From: GCA-2748055 sp046485075
Lineage (GTDB): Bacteria > Bacteroidota > Bacteroidia > Bacteroidales > GCA-2748055
Assembly: GCA_046485075.1 (NCBI GenBank)
Contig: JAWOHR010000067.1
Span: forward strand, 1-64,000
Length of the DNA: 64,000 bases
Reading direction: 5' to 3'
Part shown: positions 1-8,881 of the stretch, one piece after another
How the letters are laid out: the number at the start of each line of letters is the position of its first letter
How positions within the stretch are numbered: the first letter of the stretch is position 1
Position numbers and translations under genes: made by a program
Notes under the pieces: model-generated
The model's input: only the letters and a program-made list of their open reading frames with translations
Told to the model about the DNA's origin: nothing
Databases searched by the model: none

Positions 1-578
1 AGGAAATTTGGACAGGATATCCACCTGAAGAGCCCCCCGTGGGGAATGAAGTAGCCTTTTCGCCCTCCCCTTCTGAGGTTCAGGAGGGTCTGATCGGACC
101 ACCAGTTGATAAACAGCCCCGAACCCCATACAATCATTCCAAGAATAAAGCGAATGTCCATCAGCCAATACCAGGTGTACTCCCTGGCAAATGATGAAAA
201 ATAATACCCGTTGATAAATCCGTTTACCAGGTTGAATGCAACCGCCATGAAAGCCACCACCAGTGGCATCTGCTTTCCTGATGTTTTTGTCCTCAGGGGC
301 CAGAGGATCGAGCGGTTTCCATAATGAAAAACGTAAAATGCGAAGAAAATCCAGGTTACCGGCTGCACGCCATTGGGCCCTAACAAAAAAGCTAAAATAA
401 AAATGATAAGCGACGGCAGCTCCATAACCACCCAACCCACCCGGTTGGGGATGCTGGGTCCCCAGTCTTTCCGGCTGTGTCGTCCATAAGGGGCAGTTAC
501 AAAAAGCAGCAGAATAAAGGCGAGTAACCCTACAACAGTCCAGATCCAGAGCAAAGTGTAATAGGATTCGCGTTCCAT
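1..578 (-). CDS. Steroid 5-alpha-reductase-like membrane protein (partial, cut by window start)
   Basis: Reading the minus strand from an ATG at 578 gives an open frame that runs off the left edge, about 192 residues. It is a hydrophobic multi-helix protein. After the first membrane segment comes the block PYGRHSRKDWGPSIPNRVGW followed by MELPS, which matches the conserved start of the 3-oxo-5-alpha-steroid 4-dehydrogenase family (PF02544); later WLMDIRF and GLFRWISCPNF also fit. Family members reduce a C=C bond next to a carbonyl using NADPH in the membrane. The C-terminal NADPH-binding part lies outside the window. The bacterial substrate is unknown, and a steroid role should not be assumed. 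Confidence 0.8.
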   Translation of the reverse strand, partial: MERESYYTLLWIWTVVGLLAFILLLFVTAPYGRHSRKDWGPSIPNRVGWVVMELPSLIIFILAFLLGPNGVQPVTWIFFAFYVFHYGNRSILWPLRTKTSGKQMPLVVAFMAVAFNLVNGFINGYYFSSFAREYTWYWLMDIRFILGMIVWGSGLFINWWSDQTLLNLRRGGRKGYFIPHGGLFRWISCPNF

Positions 579-626
579 CGATGCAGTTATGGAAAGCGAA
601 GATAGAATTTTTGATGGATTTTCAAC

Positions 627-1064
627 CTATTTCGCCTCAACCCTTTCCTCTGAAAAGAGATACCGGATCCCCAGTTCATTTCCATCCAGTGATACAATAT
701 GCATCTGATAGGTAAGGGTACCGCCCCAGTAACCCACTGTGATATCGAGCACGGTATCGGAGAGGGGTACCCAGGTCCCTTCAAAATTATCATAGGCGAT
801 GGGAGGGGTTCCGCACCAGCCTGCATTCTTGCGCTCAGTAAATGAGCCATCATCATGAAGGATAAATCCATAGCTGTCCGGTTCAAGATCTTCTGAACGT
901 CTTAACAGCGTGACTCCATCTCCAGGGGAGGGAAGGGAAATGTCAACCTCCTCCACCCATGTACCAATGATCCCGATGTTCTCACCCAGGGCATCGACCT
1001 CCAATTGATCCTTCTCACAGGTTAAAACGAAAAAAGGGATAAACAGAAACAGGAGCTTTTTCAT
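627..1064 (-). CDS. Small secreted lipoprotein, lipocalin-like
   Basis: This is a 145-residue protein with a lipoprotein signal (MKKLLFLFIPFFVLTC, lipobox Cys at residue 16). The mature part begins with an IIGTWVEE block and later has FEGTWV, the alternating beta pattern of small lipocalin-like proteins (DUF4923/DUF5004 type) common in Bacteroidota. It is probably anchored to a membrane facing the periplasm or the surface. It sits 48 bp downstream of the partial reductase-like gene start region and is divergent from the propeller lipoprotein. No enzymatic motif is seen, and the function is unknown. Confidence 0.7.
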   Translation of the reverse strand: MKKLLFLFIPFFVLTCEKDQLEVDALGENIGIIGTWVEEVDISLPSPGDGVTLLRRSEDLEPDSYGFILHDDGSFTERKNAGWCGTPPIAYDNFEGTWVPLSDTVLDITVGYWGGTLTYQMHIVSLDGNELGIRYLFSEERVEAK

Positions 1065-1134
1065 AAAATTACTATCTTAATCTTTTCAATAAGATGAGAG
1101 AAGGATACATCTGGTTGCTTACACCTGCAAAATA

Positions 1135-2130
1135 ATGAAATTAAACACTCCGGTCCAGCTCCTGCTGGTCCTGTTTTACTGCTTCACGGGTTGCAATCCT
1201 GCAACTGCCGATTCAAAAACAGAGGGGATAAAAATTGAAGTGGGTCCCGGACCCGAGGACATGGTACTTGACACACTGGTCAGCCCCAGGCTTCTGATCT
1301 CCTGCTCGTCAAGGCGGGATGAGTATAGACCCTACGGTGAAATCGAGGTCCTGGATCTCCTTTCCATGAAACGAAGCATTCTCACCCGTTATAACGAACC
1401 GGATTCCCTGGTTTTTCATCCGCACGGAATCTTCCTCGATGGAGAGATCCTCTATGTGATCAGCCACGAAAGGGAACCGGACTTTCACCCCATCCTGATA
1501 TACAGGGTGCATGGCGACAGCCTGGAATACATGGAACTGATCCACACCACATTGCAGAATTCACCTAATGCACTTGTGACCGGACAGGACGGGGAGCTAT
1601 ACATGGTAAATGATTCAGGCAAACGGGGAAGTCTTCTTGAAAAGGTGCTGAAACTAAAACGGGCCAGCCTGATCAGGTTGCAAAAAGGCCCTGACGGCCT
1701 TTGGAGTTCGCAATACATGGCCATTGAGCTGGGATACCCTGCTGGAATGAACCGTATAGGTAACTATATCTATACCGGAGATGCCATCCGGAACAAAGTA
1801 TACCCCTTCCGAATCAACGAAAACGGACTGTCGCCACAGCCTCCAATTTCGGGAACGAAGGGAATTGATAATATACGGATCCATGGAGGCAAGATCCTAA
1901 CCTGCTGCCATGTCAAACCCATACGTTTTATCGGACATGCAAAAAATCCTGAAAAAAAATCGCCAGTGAATGTCCTCCTGATCGATCCGAAATCAGGTGA
2001 AATTCAAACAATATTCAGCACAGACGGTTCACAGATCAGTGGAGCCTCGACAGCCTTAATCTATGGGGGGAACCTCTACATCAGCCAGATTTTTGAGCCC
2101 TTCCTCCTGAAGGTAAAACTTAATCCGTAG
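1135..2130 (+). CDS. Lipoprotein with arylesterase/SMP-30-like beta-propeller
   Basis: This 331-residue protein has a lipoprotein signal with the lipobox Cys at about residue 20 (CFTGC). The mature part shows repeated propeller-blade patterns. GPEDMVLD, FHPHGIFLDG, NALVTGQDGELYMVND and GIDNIRIHGG resemble the calcium-binding and blade motifs of paraoxonase/arylesterase and SMP-30 six-bladed propellers. Members are lactonases or esterases, but the catalytic set cannot be confirmed by eye, so this is a fold-level call. The stop codon ends at 2130 and the convergent lysine-rich gene ends at 2131, leaving no spacer. Confidence 0.65.
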   Translation: MKLNTPVQLLLVLFYCFTGCNPATADSKTEGIKIEVGPGPEDMVLDTLVSPRLLISCSSRRDEYRPYGEIEVLDLLSMKRSILTRYNEPDSLVFHPHGIFLDGEILYVISHEREPDFHPILIYRVHGDSLEYMELIHTTLQNSPNALVTGQDGELYMVNDSGKRGSLLEKVLKLKRASLIRLQKGPDGLWSSQYMAIELGYPAGMNRIGNYIYTGDAIRNKVYPFRINENGLSPQPPISGTKGIDNIRIHGGKILTCCHVKPIRFIGHAKNPEKKSPVNVLLIDPKSGEIQTIFSTDGSQISGASTALIYGGNLYISQIFEPFLLKVKLNP

Positions 2131-2757
2131 TTACATCTTTTTCAATAGCCCCGGAAGCATCTTCGTAATGGTCTGTCTTTTCTCGCCTTTGACAAATTCC
2201 ATTAAATCTTCCCTGGTTTTAATGGCCTTGAGTTTAACAAAGGCATCCCTTACACTATATTTTGAACTTTGATCTGCACCTCCTTTGACTGTGGCAGGGA
2301 CAGGCTTCTTTGCGGGCGCTTTACGCGTTGCAGGGGCAGACTTCTTAACGGGTGCCTTTCCCGCTGCAGGCACTGATTTCTTCACGGGTGCTTTTCCCGC
2401 TGCAGGGACTGACTTCTTAACGGGTGCTTTTCCCGCTGCAGGGACAGACTTCTTAACGGGTGCTTTTCCTGCTGCAACAATTGATTTCTTTGCGGGCACT
2501 TTTAAAGGAGCCGGAACTTCGATCACATCTTTCAATTTCTTCTTCAACTTGGTGGCCTTCTTCGTTGCCTCCTTTTTCTTGCGGGCTTTCTTTTTATCAG
2601 CCTTTCTTTCAGCCTTTATTTTGGCCTTTTTTTCAGCCTTTTTTTCCTCCTTCTTTTGATCCTCCTTCTTTTGATCGGCCTTCTTCTTTAAATGCATTTT
2701 CCTGCCTGATTTCAGTTTTTCAAGAATGCTTTTCTTTTTATTCTTCTTGGTAGCCAT
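2131..2757 (-). CDS. Lysine/alanine-rich basic protein with 12-residue repeats
   Basis: This 208-residue, extremely basic protein has no signal peptide. Residues about 1-75 are a Lys/Glu/Ala stretch likely to form helix or coiled coil. The middle has five tandem 12-residue units of the type KAPVKKSVPAAG (some degenerate), similar to the C-terminal tails of histone H1 and bacterial H1-like or HU-fusion proteins. The last 45 residues (SKYSVRDAFVKLKAIKTRED onward) look like a small folded domain. Binding to nucleic acid is the likely role, by analogy with AKP-rich nucleoid proteins; that is inference. Low complexity limits certainty about its history. Confidence 0.6.
   Translation of the reverse strand: MATKKNKKKSILEKLKSGRKMHLKKKADQKKEDQKKEEKKAEKKAKIKAERKADKKKARKKKEATKKATKLKKKLKDVIEVPAPLKVPAKKSIVAAGKAPVKKSVPAAGKAPVKKSVPAAGKAPVKKSVPAAGKAPVKKSAPATRKAPAKKPVPATVKGGADQSSKYSVRDAFVKLKAIKTREDLMEFVKGEKRQTITKMLPGLLKKM
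2305..2484 (-). repeat. 36-bp tandem repeat inside lysine-rich gene, about five units
   Basis: Units begin at 2305 (degenerate), 2341, 2377, 2413 and 2449, each 36 bp and encoding 12 residues. The 2377 and 2413 units are almost identical (shared core CGGGTGCTTTTCCCGCTGCA). The near identity at DNA level, synonymous sites included, points to recent unit duplication, so copy number may vary between strains. Confidence 0.85.
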
Positions 2758-2915
2758 GATTTTTAAAATTGAATAATACGGATTAACCCACGTAAGTTAG
2801 CTTATTTTAAGCTGAATCGGTAATTTTCACCGACAAACCGACCCGTTTGAACGAAAAATGTTGATGGATCTCTCTCTTTCTCTCAATTTTACATTCTCAT
2901 CAAAATTAAAAAGTT

Positions 2916-3593
2916 ATGAAAAGTTCCAAAGTGATCATTCTATTCCTGGTTCTGGCTACCATGAGCAGTTGCCTGGTCAGTTCACTGCATCCTTTCTTCA
3001 AAAAAGAAGACAAACGCTATGACACCACCATGTTGGGATCCTGGATGGATGGAGACTCCTGTATATGGACCATCTTTCCCACTATGAAATCGGAAGAATT
3101 CATGGGACCTGAAAAACACGACAGCTCCTATACGATTACCTATTATGAAGATAAAAACCGAAAAACAATCCTGCAGGGTACACTCTTTCAACTCAACGGT
3201 ATTCAATATGTGGATTTTATGCCAATGCCCGGTGAGGAACATTTCCAGACGGATATGACCAGCTACCACCATGTTCCGGTACATACCCTGGCCAGGGTGC
3301 AATATTCCAGGGACTCCATTCTGCTTTACTGGTACGGAGATGAATGGCTTAATGAACTTTTTGAGCAGAACCGCATCCGTATTAAACACGAAGCCATTGA
3401 ATTTGCTGATTACGAAAGACAATTGCTGACGGCCGACACCGATGAACTTCAGAAATTCATAAAGAAATATGCCAACGATCCAAAAACAGCCAATGAGATT
3501 GAAGCGATTTTTACCAGGGGGTACACCGATGGCCAGGAGGATATGGGCGTTTTCCTTAAGTTGAAGCCCTATCAGGGGAAGGTCCCTGATTAA
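2916..3593 (+). CDS. Hypothetical lipoprotein
   Basis: This 225-residue protein starts with a lipoprotein signal (LVLATMSSC, Cys19) followed by LVSSLHPFF. The mature part has a GSWMDGDSCIWTIFP block resembling the first strands of a lipocalin-like barrel, then a helical C-terminal half (ADTDELQKFIKKYANDPKTA). Proteins starting CxxSSLHPF/Y are common, uncharacterised Bacteroidota lipoproteins. It stands alone between two convergent genes. I do not recognise a function. Confidence 0.6.
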   Translation: MKSSKVIILFLVLATMSSCLVSSLHPFFKKEDKRYDTTMLGSWMDGDSCIWTIFPTMKSEEFMGPEKHDSSYTITYYEDKNRKTILQGTLFQLNGIQYVDFMPMPGEEHFQTDMTSYHHVPVHTLARVQYSRDSILLYWYGDEWLNELFEQNRIRIKHEAIEFADYERQLLTADTDELQKFIKKYANDPKTANEIEAIFTRGYTDGQEDMGVFLKLKPYQGKVPD

Positions 3594-3673
3594 ACCCTGA
3601 TGAATCACCATAGAAACGATGGATGGATCTGAGATGAAAATCCACGCAACCTATTCGCTTGAGGGAAAAACCC

Positions 3674-5548
3674 TCAAAATTTAATTGTTCTGAAGGAATG
3701 AGGTTTAACCTCCAGTTCAAACACCGCCACATCTTTACCGAATTTCCTTCCCCTGAATTCGGGGGCCATTCGCTGCTTGCCTGTGATCTTTTCACCGGTC
3801 TGGACATCGGTCACCTCAGTGATCCCTGGATCCATTGTCACTTTTACAGTGACCGTTTCATCCTGAAAAGATTCAACCACAAATGCATGGTTATCATACA
3901 TAAAAAGGCTTACCTCGCCGGGCCCTTCAAGGAGAGTTCCCAGGCTGCCTGCTATATTCTGCCTGAGCTGGTTCAGCACCCCTTCGGGCATTTGATAGAA
4001 ATCAATAAAATTGTCGGGCACAGTCAAAACATACAAACGTCCCGATGAATAATCGGCCCTGTGCAATACCGGCCAGCCATTGGTATCATCAAGGGCAGAG
4101 ATTATCTCCCACGAATCGTTGGTCAGGTAACTGATCTGGGGGATGAGGATCTCATGATCACTTTCCATAAGCATACCCCATCCGGCGCGGAACTGTCTGA
4201 CATTTGCCTTACGGTCGGTCACAGTCAGCTCCACGATCTCTTCAATGCCCTTCCCCTGAAGCGCTTTGTAAAGGCCGGAGGTGATGGTCACTTCTTTACC
4301 TTTTTGAAGCTGCTGTTTAATTTTTGCTACGATCAGGGGATCATACTTTGCCGACTCGGTTAACAGCACCATCTCTTCACCTTCTGGGAATTCGGGCACA
4401 ATTTCCATGGGAATTCCGATCATTCCCAGGTAATTCTGAAGGAAATCCTCTCCAATGGAATGGTAAGGTTTATAGCTCTTTATCCCCACAGGATTTCCCA
4501 GGGCTCCCAGCACTTTGTCCACCACTTCAAGGGAATAGCCTGCTGCCCTGGACATATTTTTGGGAGTGAACATTGAGCCATCTGCCTGCGTCAAAGGCTT
4601 TTTCATCTCGTCAAAATCGAAACTTGTACCACTGCCCTGCCAGGCAGCGCGCCCTCTTTCAGGAATGGGCAGGATCATCTGCCTGAAATCGAACAGTGTG
4701 ATCTCCGGTGCTTTGGCAAACATGGTCACCCAAAACTGTTCGGCATAACGATCCAAGGGATTCCCTCCCCCGGTATCTACCCAACCACCGCGGTTCTGAC
4801 CCGGTTTCAGATTCTCAAAATACCTGAATACCGAATACCCATGGTATTGTTGTAAATGCTGGTTTCCATCCCGGTTGCGGGTTTCTGTTCCGGTATACAC
4901 CCCGTCAAAAAGGGCGGGCTGTGCTTCCAGGTTGAACCCGAGCCCCTGGAAATGTTCATACCAGTTGGGATACTTAATGACGACCTCCACATCCGGGTTG
5001 ACTGCTTTCGCCGGATTGATCACCAACTCCACGGCGGCCTCCCTCATCAGCTCCAGTCTGAATTCAGTCCAGCTTTTCTCTCCCTTTGCCGCAATACAGA
5101 GGTCACATTTACAACTGGTAAAGAAAAAGTCATCGAGGATGAATTCGTCGAACAGGCCGGCGGTATATTCCGCAATCTCCTTCACTTTTTGCCTGTGTTC
5201 GGGGTTCGAGTAGCAAAAGGTCTCGTAATTGTTGCTCTCATTTACCGTGTAGGTAATCCCTCCGGCCACTTCCACCCCCCGGTTTTTGAAAAATGCAATG
5301 GCTGTCTCCATGGTCTCCCTCTCCACGATCAACAGATCGCGGTGCGTTTCCAGGTAGATCCTGTCCACGTGGACCTGTTTGGTAAGATCCTGCCAGAGCG
5401 GTTCGAGCCATTCCTGGTCTCCCATTTTTGCCACTTCATAGGCACGGCAATACACAGCAACTTTAAAATTCTTGAATGCTTCGGCTTTCAGGTTGGATAG
5501 ATGCATAAGTGACAAAATTATCAATAATGAAATGCGGATTCTTTTCAT
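3674..5548 (-). CDS. Secreted TIM-barrel-like putative glycoside hydrolase, family not recognised
   Basis: This 624-residue protein has a signal peptide (about residues 1-22). The N-terminal 350 residues read as a beta/alpha barrel: KVAVYCRAYEV strand, GVEVAGGITY strand, FDEFILDDFFF strand, VEVVIKYPNWYEH strand, FDGVYTGTETRNRD, ITLFDFR. A Cys cluster C146-x-C148-xx-C151 directly follows the acidic LDD strand and resembles the metal-binding Cys clusters near the active site in GH42-type barrels. The C-terminal 270 residues include beta-rich modules typical of hydrolases (VFELEVKPHSFRTIKF end). It is encoded 54 bp downstream of GH9 on the same strand, so co-expression and a shared glycan target are likely. 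The activity is unknown. Confidence 0.5.
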   Translation of the reverse strand: MKRIRISLLIILSLMHLSNLKAEAFKNFKVAVYCRAYEVAKMGDQEWLEPLWQDLTKQVHVDRIYLETHRDLLIVERETMETAIAFFKNRGVEVAGGITYTVNESNNYETFCYSNPEHRQKVKEIAEYTAGLFDEFILDDFFFTSCKCDLCIAAKGEKSWTEFRLELMREAAVELVINPAKAVNPDVEVVIKYPNWYEHFQGLGFNLEAQPALFDGVYTGTETRNRDGNQHLQQYHGYSVFRYFENLKPGQNRGGWVDTGGGNPLDRYAEQFWVTMFAKAPEITLFDFRQMILPIPERGRAAWQGSGTSFDFDEMKKPLTQADGSMFTPKNMSRAAGYSLEVVDKVLGALGNPVGIKSYKPYHSIGEDFLQNYLGMIGIPMEIVPEFPEGEEMVLLTESAKYDPLIVAKIKQQLQKGKEVTITSGLYKALQGKGIEEIVELTVTDRKANVRQFRAGWGMLMESDHEILIPQISYLTNDSWEIISALDDTNGWPVLHRADYSSGRLYVLTVPDNFIDFYQMPEGVLNQLRQNIAGSLGTLLEGPGEVSLFMYDNHAFVVESFQDETVTVKVTMDPGITEVTDVQTGEKITGKQRMAPEFRGRKFGKDVAVFELEVKPHSFRTIKF

Positions 5549-5602
5549 TGTTTTTTAGATTTGGTTTTATTCTCAAAAGTGTATTTCACCAATATTTACG
5601 GA

Positions 5603-7666
5603 TCATTCTCCCCGGAACGGATCGGTTCCTTTCCATTTTCCTCCCCCGGCAAGGATGGTGTAAAGTGCATCATAATGCATGGTTTCAAAAATGGTAAATT
5701 CTGTAAAGGATATGATCCCCCGGTCATCTGTAAACTGTCTCTCCCTGGCAAGGTCGCTGACAGCCGGGACTACCCTCGCCCTGCTTCCCCAGCCGGTAAC
5801 CCCTGGCCCGAAGGCTGTAATCCCAGGTTTCAGCCCCCAGCCCTTGTCTGCAGTATAGGCACTTTCCCGGTCATGAATGTGATGAACCTGGTGGAATCCG
5901 ATTCCGGTCACATAGCTGATTCCCAAAGGATTAAGTCCCAATTTCCAATCCATTAATTCAGATGCTGCATCAAAATATTGCTGCTCCCCCGTTAGTCTCC
6001 ACTGGAGTAAAGGAGCACATGCATACTGTGGCTGCCTGACATTATGGCCCCAACCTCCCTTTGCGGAGTTATTACCCACTGGGTAGGCATGGGCTTTCAG
6101 CTCTTCAATGTTCTCCTCCGCAGCCTCCCTGATCGCCTGCTTGAAGAAGGCAACAATCTCAGAATCCGTTTCAACATCTTTGGCGAGAATATAGGAGATG
6201 ATGTAAGCAGGGTTGTCAAAATCACTGTCATTGAGAGAGTATCCGGGGGTGGCATAGAGATGATCCTTCAAACCACCGGCAATGAAATAAAGTTCCTTGA
6301 TTTTTTGGTGATCCGATTCTTCACCCAACAACAAATACCTTTGAATATGGTAATAGAGCTTTTCAGGTTCAGCGATGGTATCAAGGCCCGCCTTCATGGC
6401 TCTCTCACCTCTTTCCAAAAGCATTTCTGCCCTGCCGGGCTTATAAGGTTTTATGATCCTGGCCAGGTGCAGGAACAGGCCTGCTCCCGTGCATGTGGCT
6501 CTTGGATCGGTTTTGACGGTTCCATACTTTTTATCATCCAGATCCAGGGGCGCGGCAAAAGGATCAGGATAACCCCTGGTTTCGGTCCCGAAATGAATGG
6601 TTCCATCTTCATTCTGTAGATATTCCCAGGCCAGTGTCCCCCACTGGGCTTCGTCGATAATATCCGGGATCCCGTTTTCGTAATTCAGGATCTGGTAGGA
6701 TTCGGTAAAATCACCGGGAATATGATACTGGCCATCACTGAAAAATTCAGGGAAAACTTCATAAATCATCAGGTTGATGACAGGATTGGCCATGTGATAG
6801 GCCCGCCGGTCGGCATCACCGGCATCATGGTAACCCCCATAGCATGGAAAGGTTCTTTCATCTCCTTTTACATCAATATTGGCTTCTCCAATGGGTCCAT
6901 CCACATCGTAGATCAGTGTATGGCAGGGATTCTTCCTTATATCCGGATCATGTATGGGGCAGCCACATCGCTGAAGATACTGGGCACGAAAAAGGGTATG
7001 GGCCAGCTGTTTTGAAAATTCACCACCCACCCCGAACGGATAGGAGGAACCATATCCCTTCACAACGATCTTGTATGGTCCCCCTTCAGGAACGCCTGCC
7101 AGGTCTATCCGGTAAACAAAATCACCCGACGACTCATCTTCACCGAATTCGCTCAGAATTCCTGTGAGGACCGTCTCTCCTGTCTTCAGGTCATATACCC
7201 TGTATCCCGGAACCTCTGAGTCGATCCTCACCGCTCCACCCGTACCGAGCCAGATGGCAAAATTTGCATACCTGGTAGAAGCCAATGCACTATACCCTGC
7301 CTGGTTGGTCTTAATGGATTCACAAAACACATCCTTTTCATGGAATACAAATGCCTTACTCCCGTATGGCGTTTTAATATGGTAGGACTGTCCCTCTGTT
7401 AACTTTCCTGTTTTAAGATAAATGTGATGATCACATGCATCGGCCTGCATGACATATTTATGAATTTCCAGGGGTTGTTGTCCGTTGATTTCCCAAGCTT
7501 CAGGGTTGCTGATATCAATCTCTTCCAGATCGACTGTATCACTGGTGAAAAAGGCAACGATCACCTGATCGGAGGCAGTCCGGATCTCACTGAATCTGGG
7601 TTCTGCCTGAACATTTCCCGCAAAAACAATTGACGCAAGGGTAAAGAAGATTGGTTTCAGATTCAT
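5603..7666 (-). CDS. GH9 family beta-glucanase (cellulase-like)
   Basis: This 687-residue protein has a signal peptide (cleavage after about residue 21, VQA) and no lipobox, so it is probably periplasmic. Residues about 110-205 form the N-terminal immunoglobulin-like CelD_N domain (IKTNQAGY, VPEGGPYKIVVKGYG). The GH9 (alpha/alpha)6 barrel follows with the signature GGYHDAGDADRR, whose Asp281 and Asp284 correspond to the catalytic-base pair. Near the C terminus, FTEFTIFETMHYDA holds the candidate catalytic-acid Glu. GH9 enzymes invert and cleave beta-1,4-glucans; some act on glucomannan, xyloglucan or chitosan. The first gene of a two-gene minus-strand unit, it is divergent from LytS/LytTR. 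Confidence 0.88.
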   Translation of the reverse strand: MNLKPIFFTLASIVFAGNVQAEPRFSEIRTASDQVIVAFFTSDTVDLEEIDISNPEAWEINGQQPLEIHKYVMQADACDHHIYLKTGKLTEGQSYHIKTPYGSKAFVFHEKDVFCESIKTNQAGYSALASTRYANFAIWLGTGGAVRIDSEVPGYRVYDLKTGETVLTGILSEFGEDESSGDFVYRIDLAGVPEGGPYKIVVKGYGSSYPFGVGGEFSKQLAHTLFRAQYLQRCGCPIHDPDIRKNPCHTLIYDVDGPIGEANIDVKGDERTFPCYGGYHDAGDADRRAYHMANPVINLMIYEVFPEFFSDGQYHIPGDFTESYQILNYENGIPDIIDEAQWGTLAWEYLQNEDGTIHFGTETRGYPDPFAAPLDLDDKKYGTVKTDPRATCTGAGLFLHLARIIKPYKPGRAEMLLERGERAMKAGLDTIAEPEKLYYHIQRYLLLGEESDHQKIKELYFIAGGLKDHLYATPGYSLNDSDFDNPAYIISYILAKDVETDSEIVAFFKQAIREAAEENIEELKAHAYPVGNNSAKGGWGHNVRQPQYACAPLLQWRLTGEQQYFDAASELMDWKLGLNPLGISYVTGIGFHQVHHIHDRESAYTADKGWGLKPGITAFGPGVTGWGSRARVVPAVSDLARERQFTDDRGIISFTEFTIFETMHYDALYTILAGGGKWKGTDPFRGE

Positions 7667-7838
7667 AACGGATGGCTGATTGAATGATATATTCCCATAA
7701 ATCTATGAAATCTGTGAACCAATCCCATACATTTTGATTCATCAGGAGACTTTTTCCAGGCCAAAAGATATTCGAAAATATTTCTCTCACGGGTTGTTTT
7801 TCTTAAATTTCGGTTTGATGAGGGCAAGGACCCATACC

Positions 7839-8879
7839 ATGAATCAAAGAATCAGTTTAACGGACCTGATGATCTTCAGAAAGAGGTGGTGGCAGCACAT
7901 CATCTTCTGGATGGGGGTTTTTATGGTTCTGGCCAATATTTTCAAAACATCCGGTTCCATAGAGAAAATCGACCTGATCTATACAGCGATTTTCCTGTTG
8001 CCCCTGACCGGGTTATGCTATCTGAACCTCTATTATTTCATACCTCGCTACCTGAGGAGGGAGAGATATCTTTTATACATACTGTTCTTTCCAATACTCA
8101 TGGCCGGCGGAGCACTATTCCTCCATATTCTGTTCGACAGATGGATCGATTTTTTCCTGCCCAATTACTACTTCATATCTTATTACAGTGTTGGCCAATT
8201 GATGATTTATTCAGGCAGCATCCTTTTACTGACGACGCTGCTAAAGCTCTCCCGCAGCTGGTTCATGTTACTTCGTGTGGAGCGTATGACAACAAGTCAC
8301 CAGTTAAAATCGCTGCAGTCCCAGATCAACCCCCACTTCATGCTGAACAGTCTTCAGACCATTTATGCCCTTTCACTGGAGAATTCGGAACGTACCCCTG
8401 AAGTGATCCTTCAACTCTCCGAAATCCTTAAATATACCCTGTATGAAACCGAACACCCGAAAATCAGCCTGGAAAAAGAGATTCAGTTCATCAAAGACTA
8501 CATGGATATGTATCGTTACAGGGTAGACCCGTCACGGGTTGATATCAAACTTTTCATTGAAGGCGATCCGGAAGAGTTGCAAATTGCCCCCATGTTACTG
8601 ATCCCGTTCATTGAGAACAGCTTCAAACACGGATTGCAGGGCGGATCGGGGAGTGCCTTTATCCTGCTCAAGTTAAAAATAAATGCTTCAGGCCTGGAAT
8701 TCAACCTCTCCAATTCAGCCGGGAAAGCTGACTCCTTCGAGCTGGAAAAAAGAAAAGGGATCGGTATTGAGAACACCAGGCAACGGCTTGAACTGCTCTA
8801 CCCCGGAAAGCATATGCTGAGCATCAGGAAAGAGAAACAGATATTTGATGTAAGTTTAAACCTCGAACTAACTGAATAG
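7839..8879 (+). CDS. LytS/YehU-type sensor histidine kinase
   Basis: A 346-residue membrane kinase if started at the ATG at 7839; an in-frame ATG at 7818 and a longer frame from 7734 are possible, but the MNQ start with AAGGA upstream fits the first membrane helix best. Four hydrophobic segments occupy about residues 20-140. The His_kinase domain (PF06580) has LQSQINPHFMLNSL with phospho-acceptor His166, and the HATPase part shows PFIENSFKHG and GIGIENTRQRL. Such kinases pair with LytTR regulators. The stop is 2 bp before the regulator start, so the two are co-transcribed. The signal is unknown. Confidence 0.92.
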   Translation: MNQRISLTDLMIFRKRWWQHIIFWMGVFMVLANIFKTSGSIEKIDLIYTAIFLLPLTGLCYLNLYYFIPRYLRRERYLLYILFFPILMAGGALFLHILFDRWIDFFLPNYYFISYYSVGQLMIYSGSILLLTTLLKLSRSWFMLLRVERMTTSHQLKSLQSQINPHFMLNSLQTIYALSLENSERTPEVILQLSEILKYTLYETEHPKISLEKEIQFIKDYMDMYRYRVDPSRVDIKLFIEGDPEELQIAPMLLIPFIENSFKHGLQGGSGSAFILLKLKINASGLEFNLSNSAGKADSFELEKRKGIGIENTRQRLELLYPGKHMLSIRKEKQIFDVSLNLELTE

Positions 8880-8881
8880 GG

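Noticed and set aside
2285..2659. Alanine/phenylalanine-rich open frame on the plus strand with 12-residue repeats
   Set aside because: It is the complement of the lysine-rich repeat gene; the FTGAFPAAGTDF repeats are the reverse reading of KKSVPAAGKAPV units.
7768..7781. ATATT-CGAA-AATAT palindrome before the LytS gene
   Set aside because: Arms are only 5 bp and purely A/T in an AT-rich gap, so it is expected by chance; not reported as an operator.
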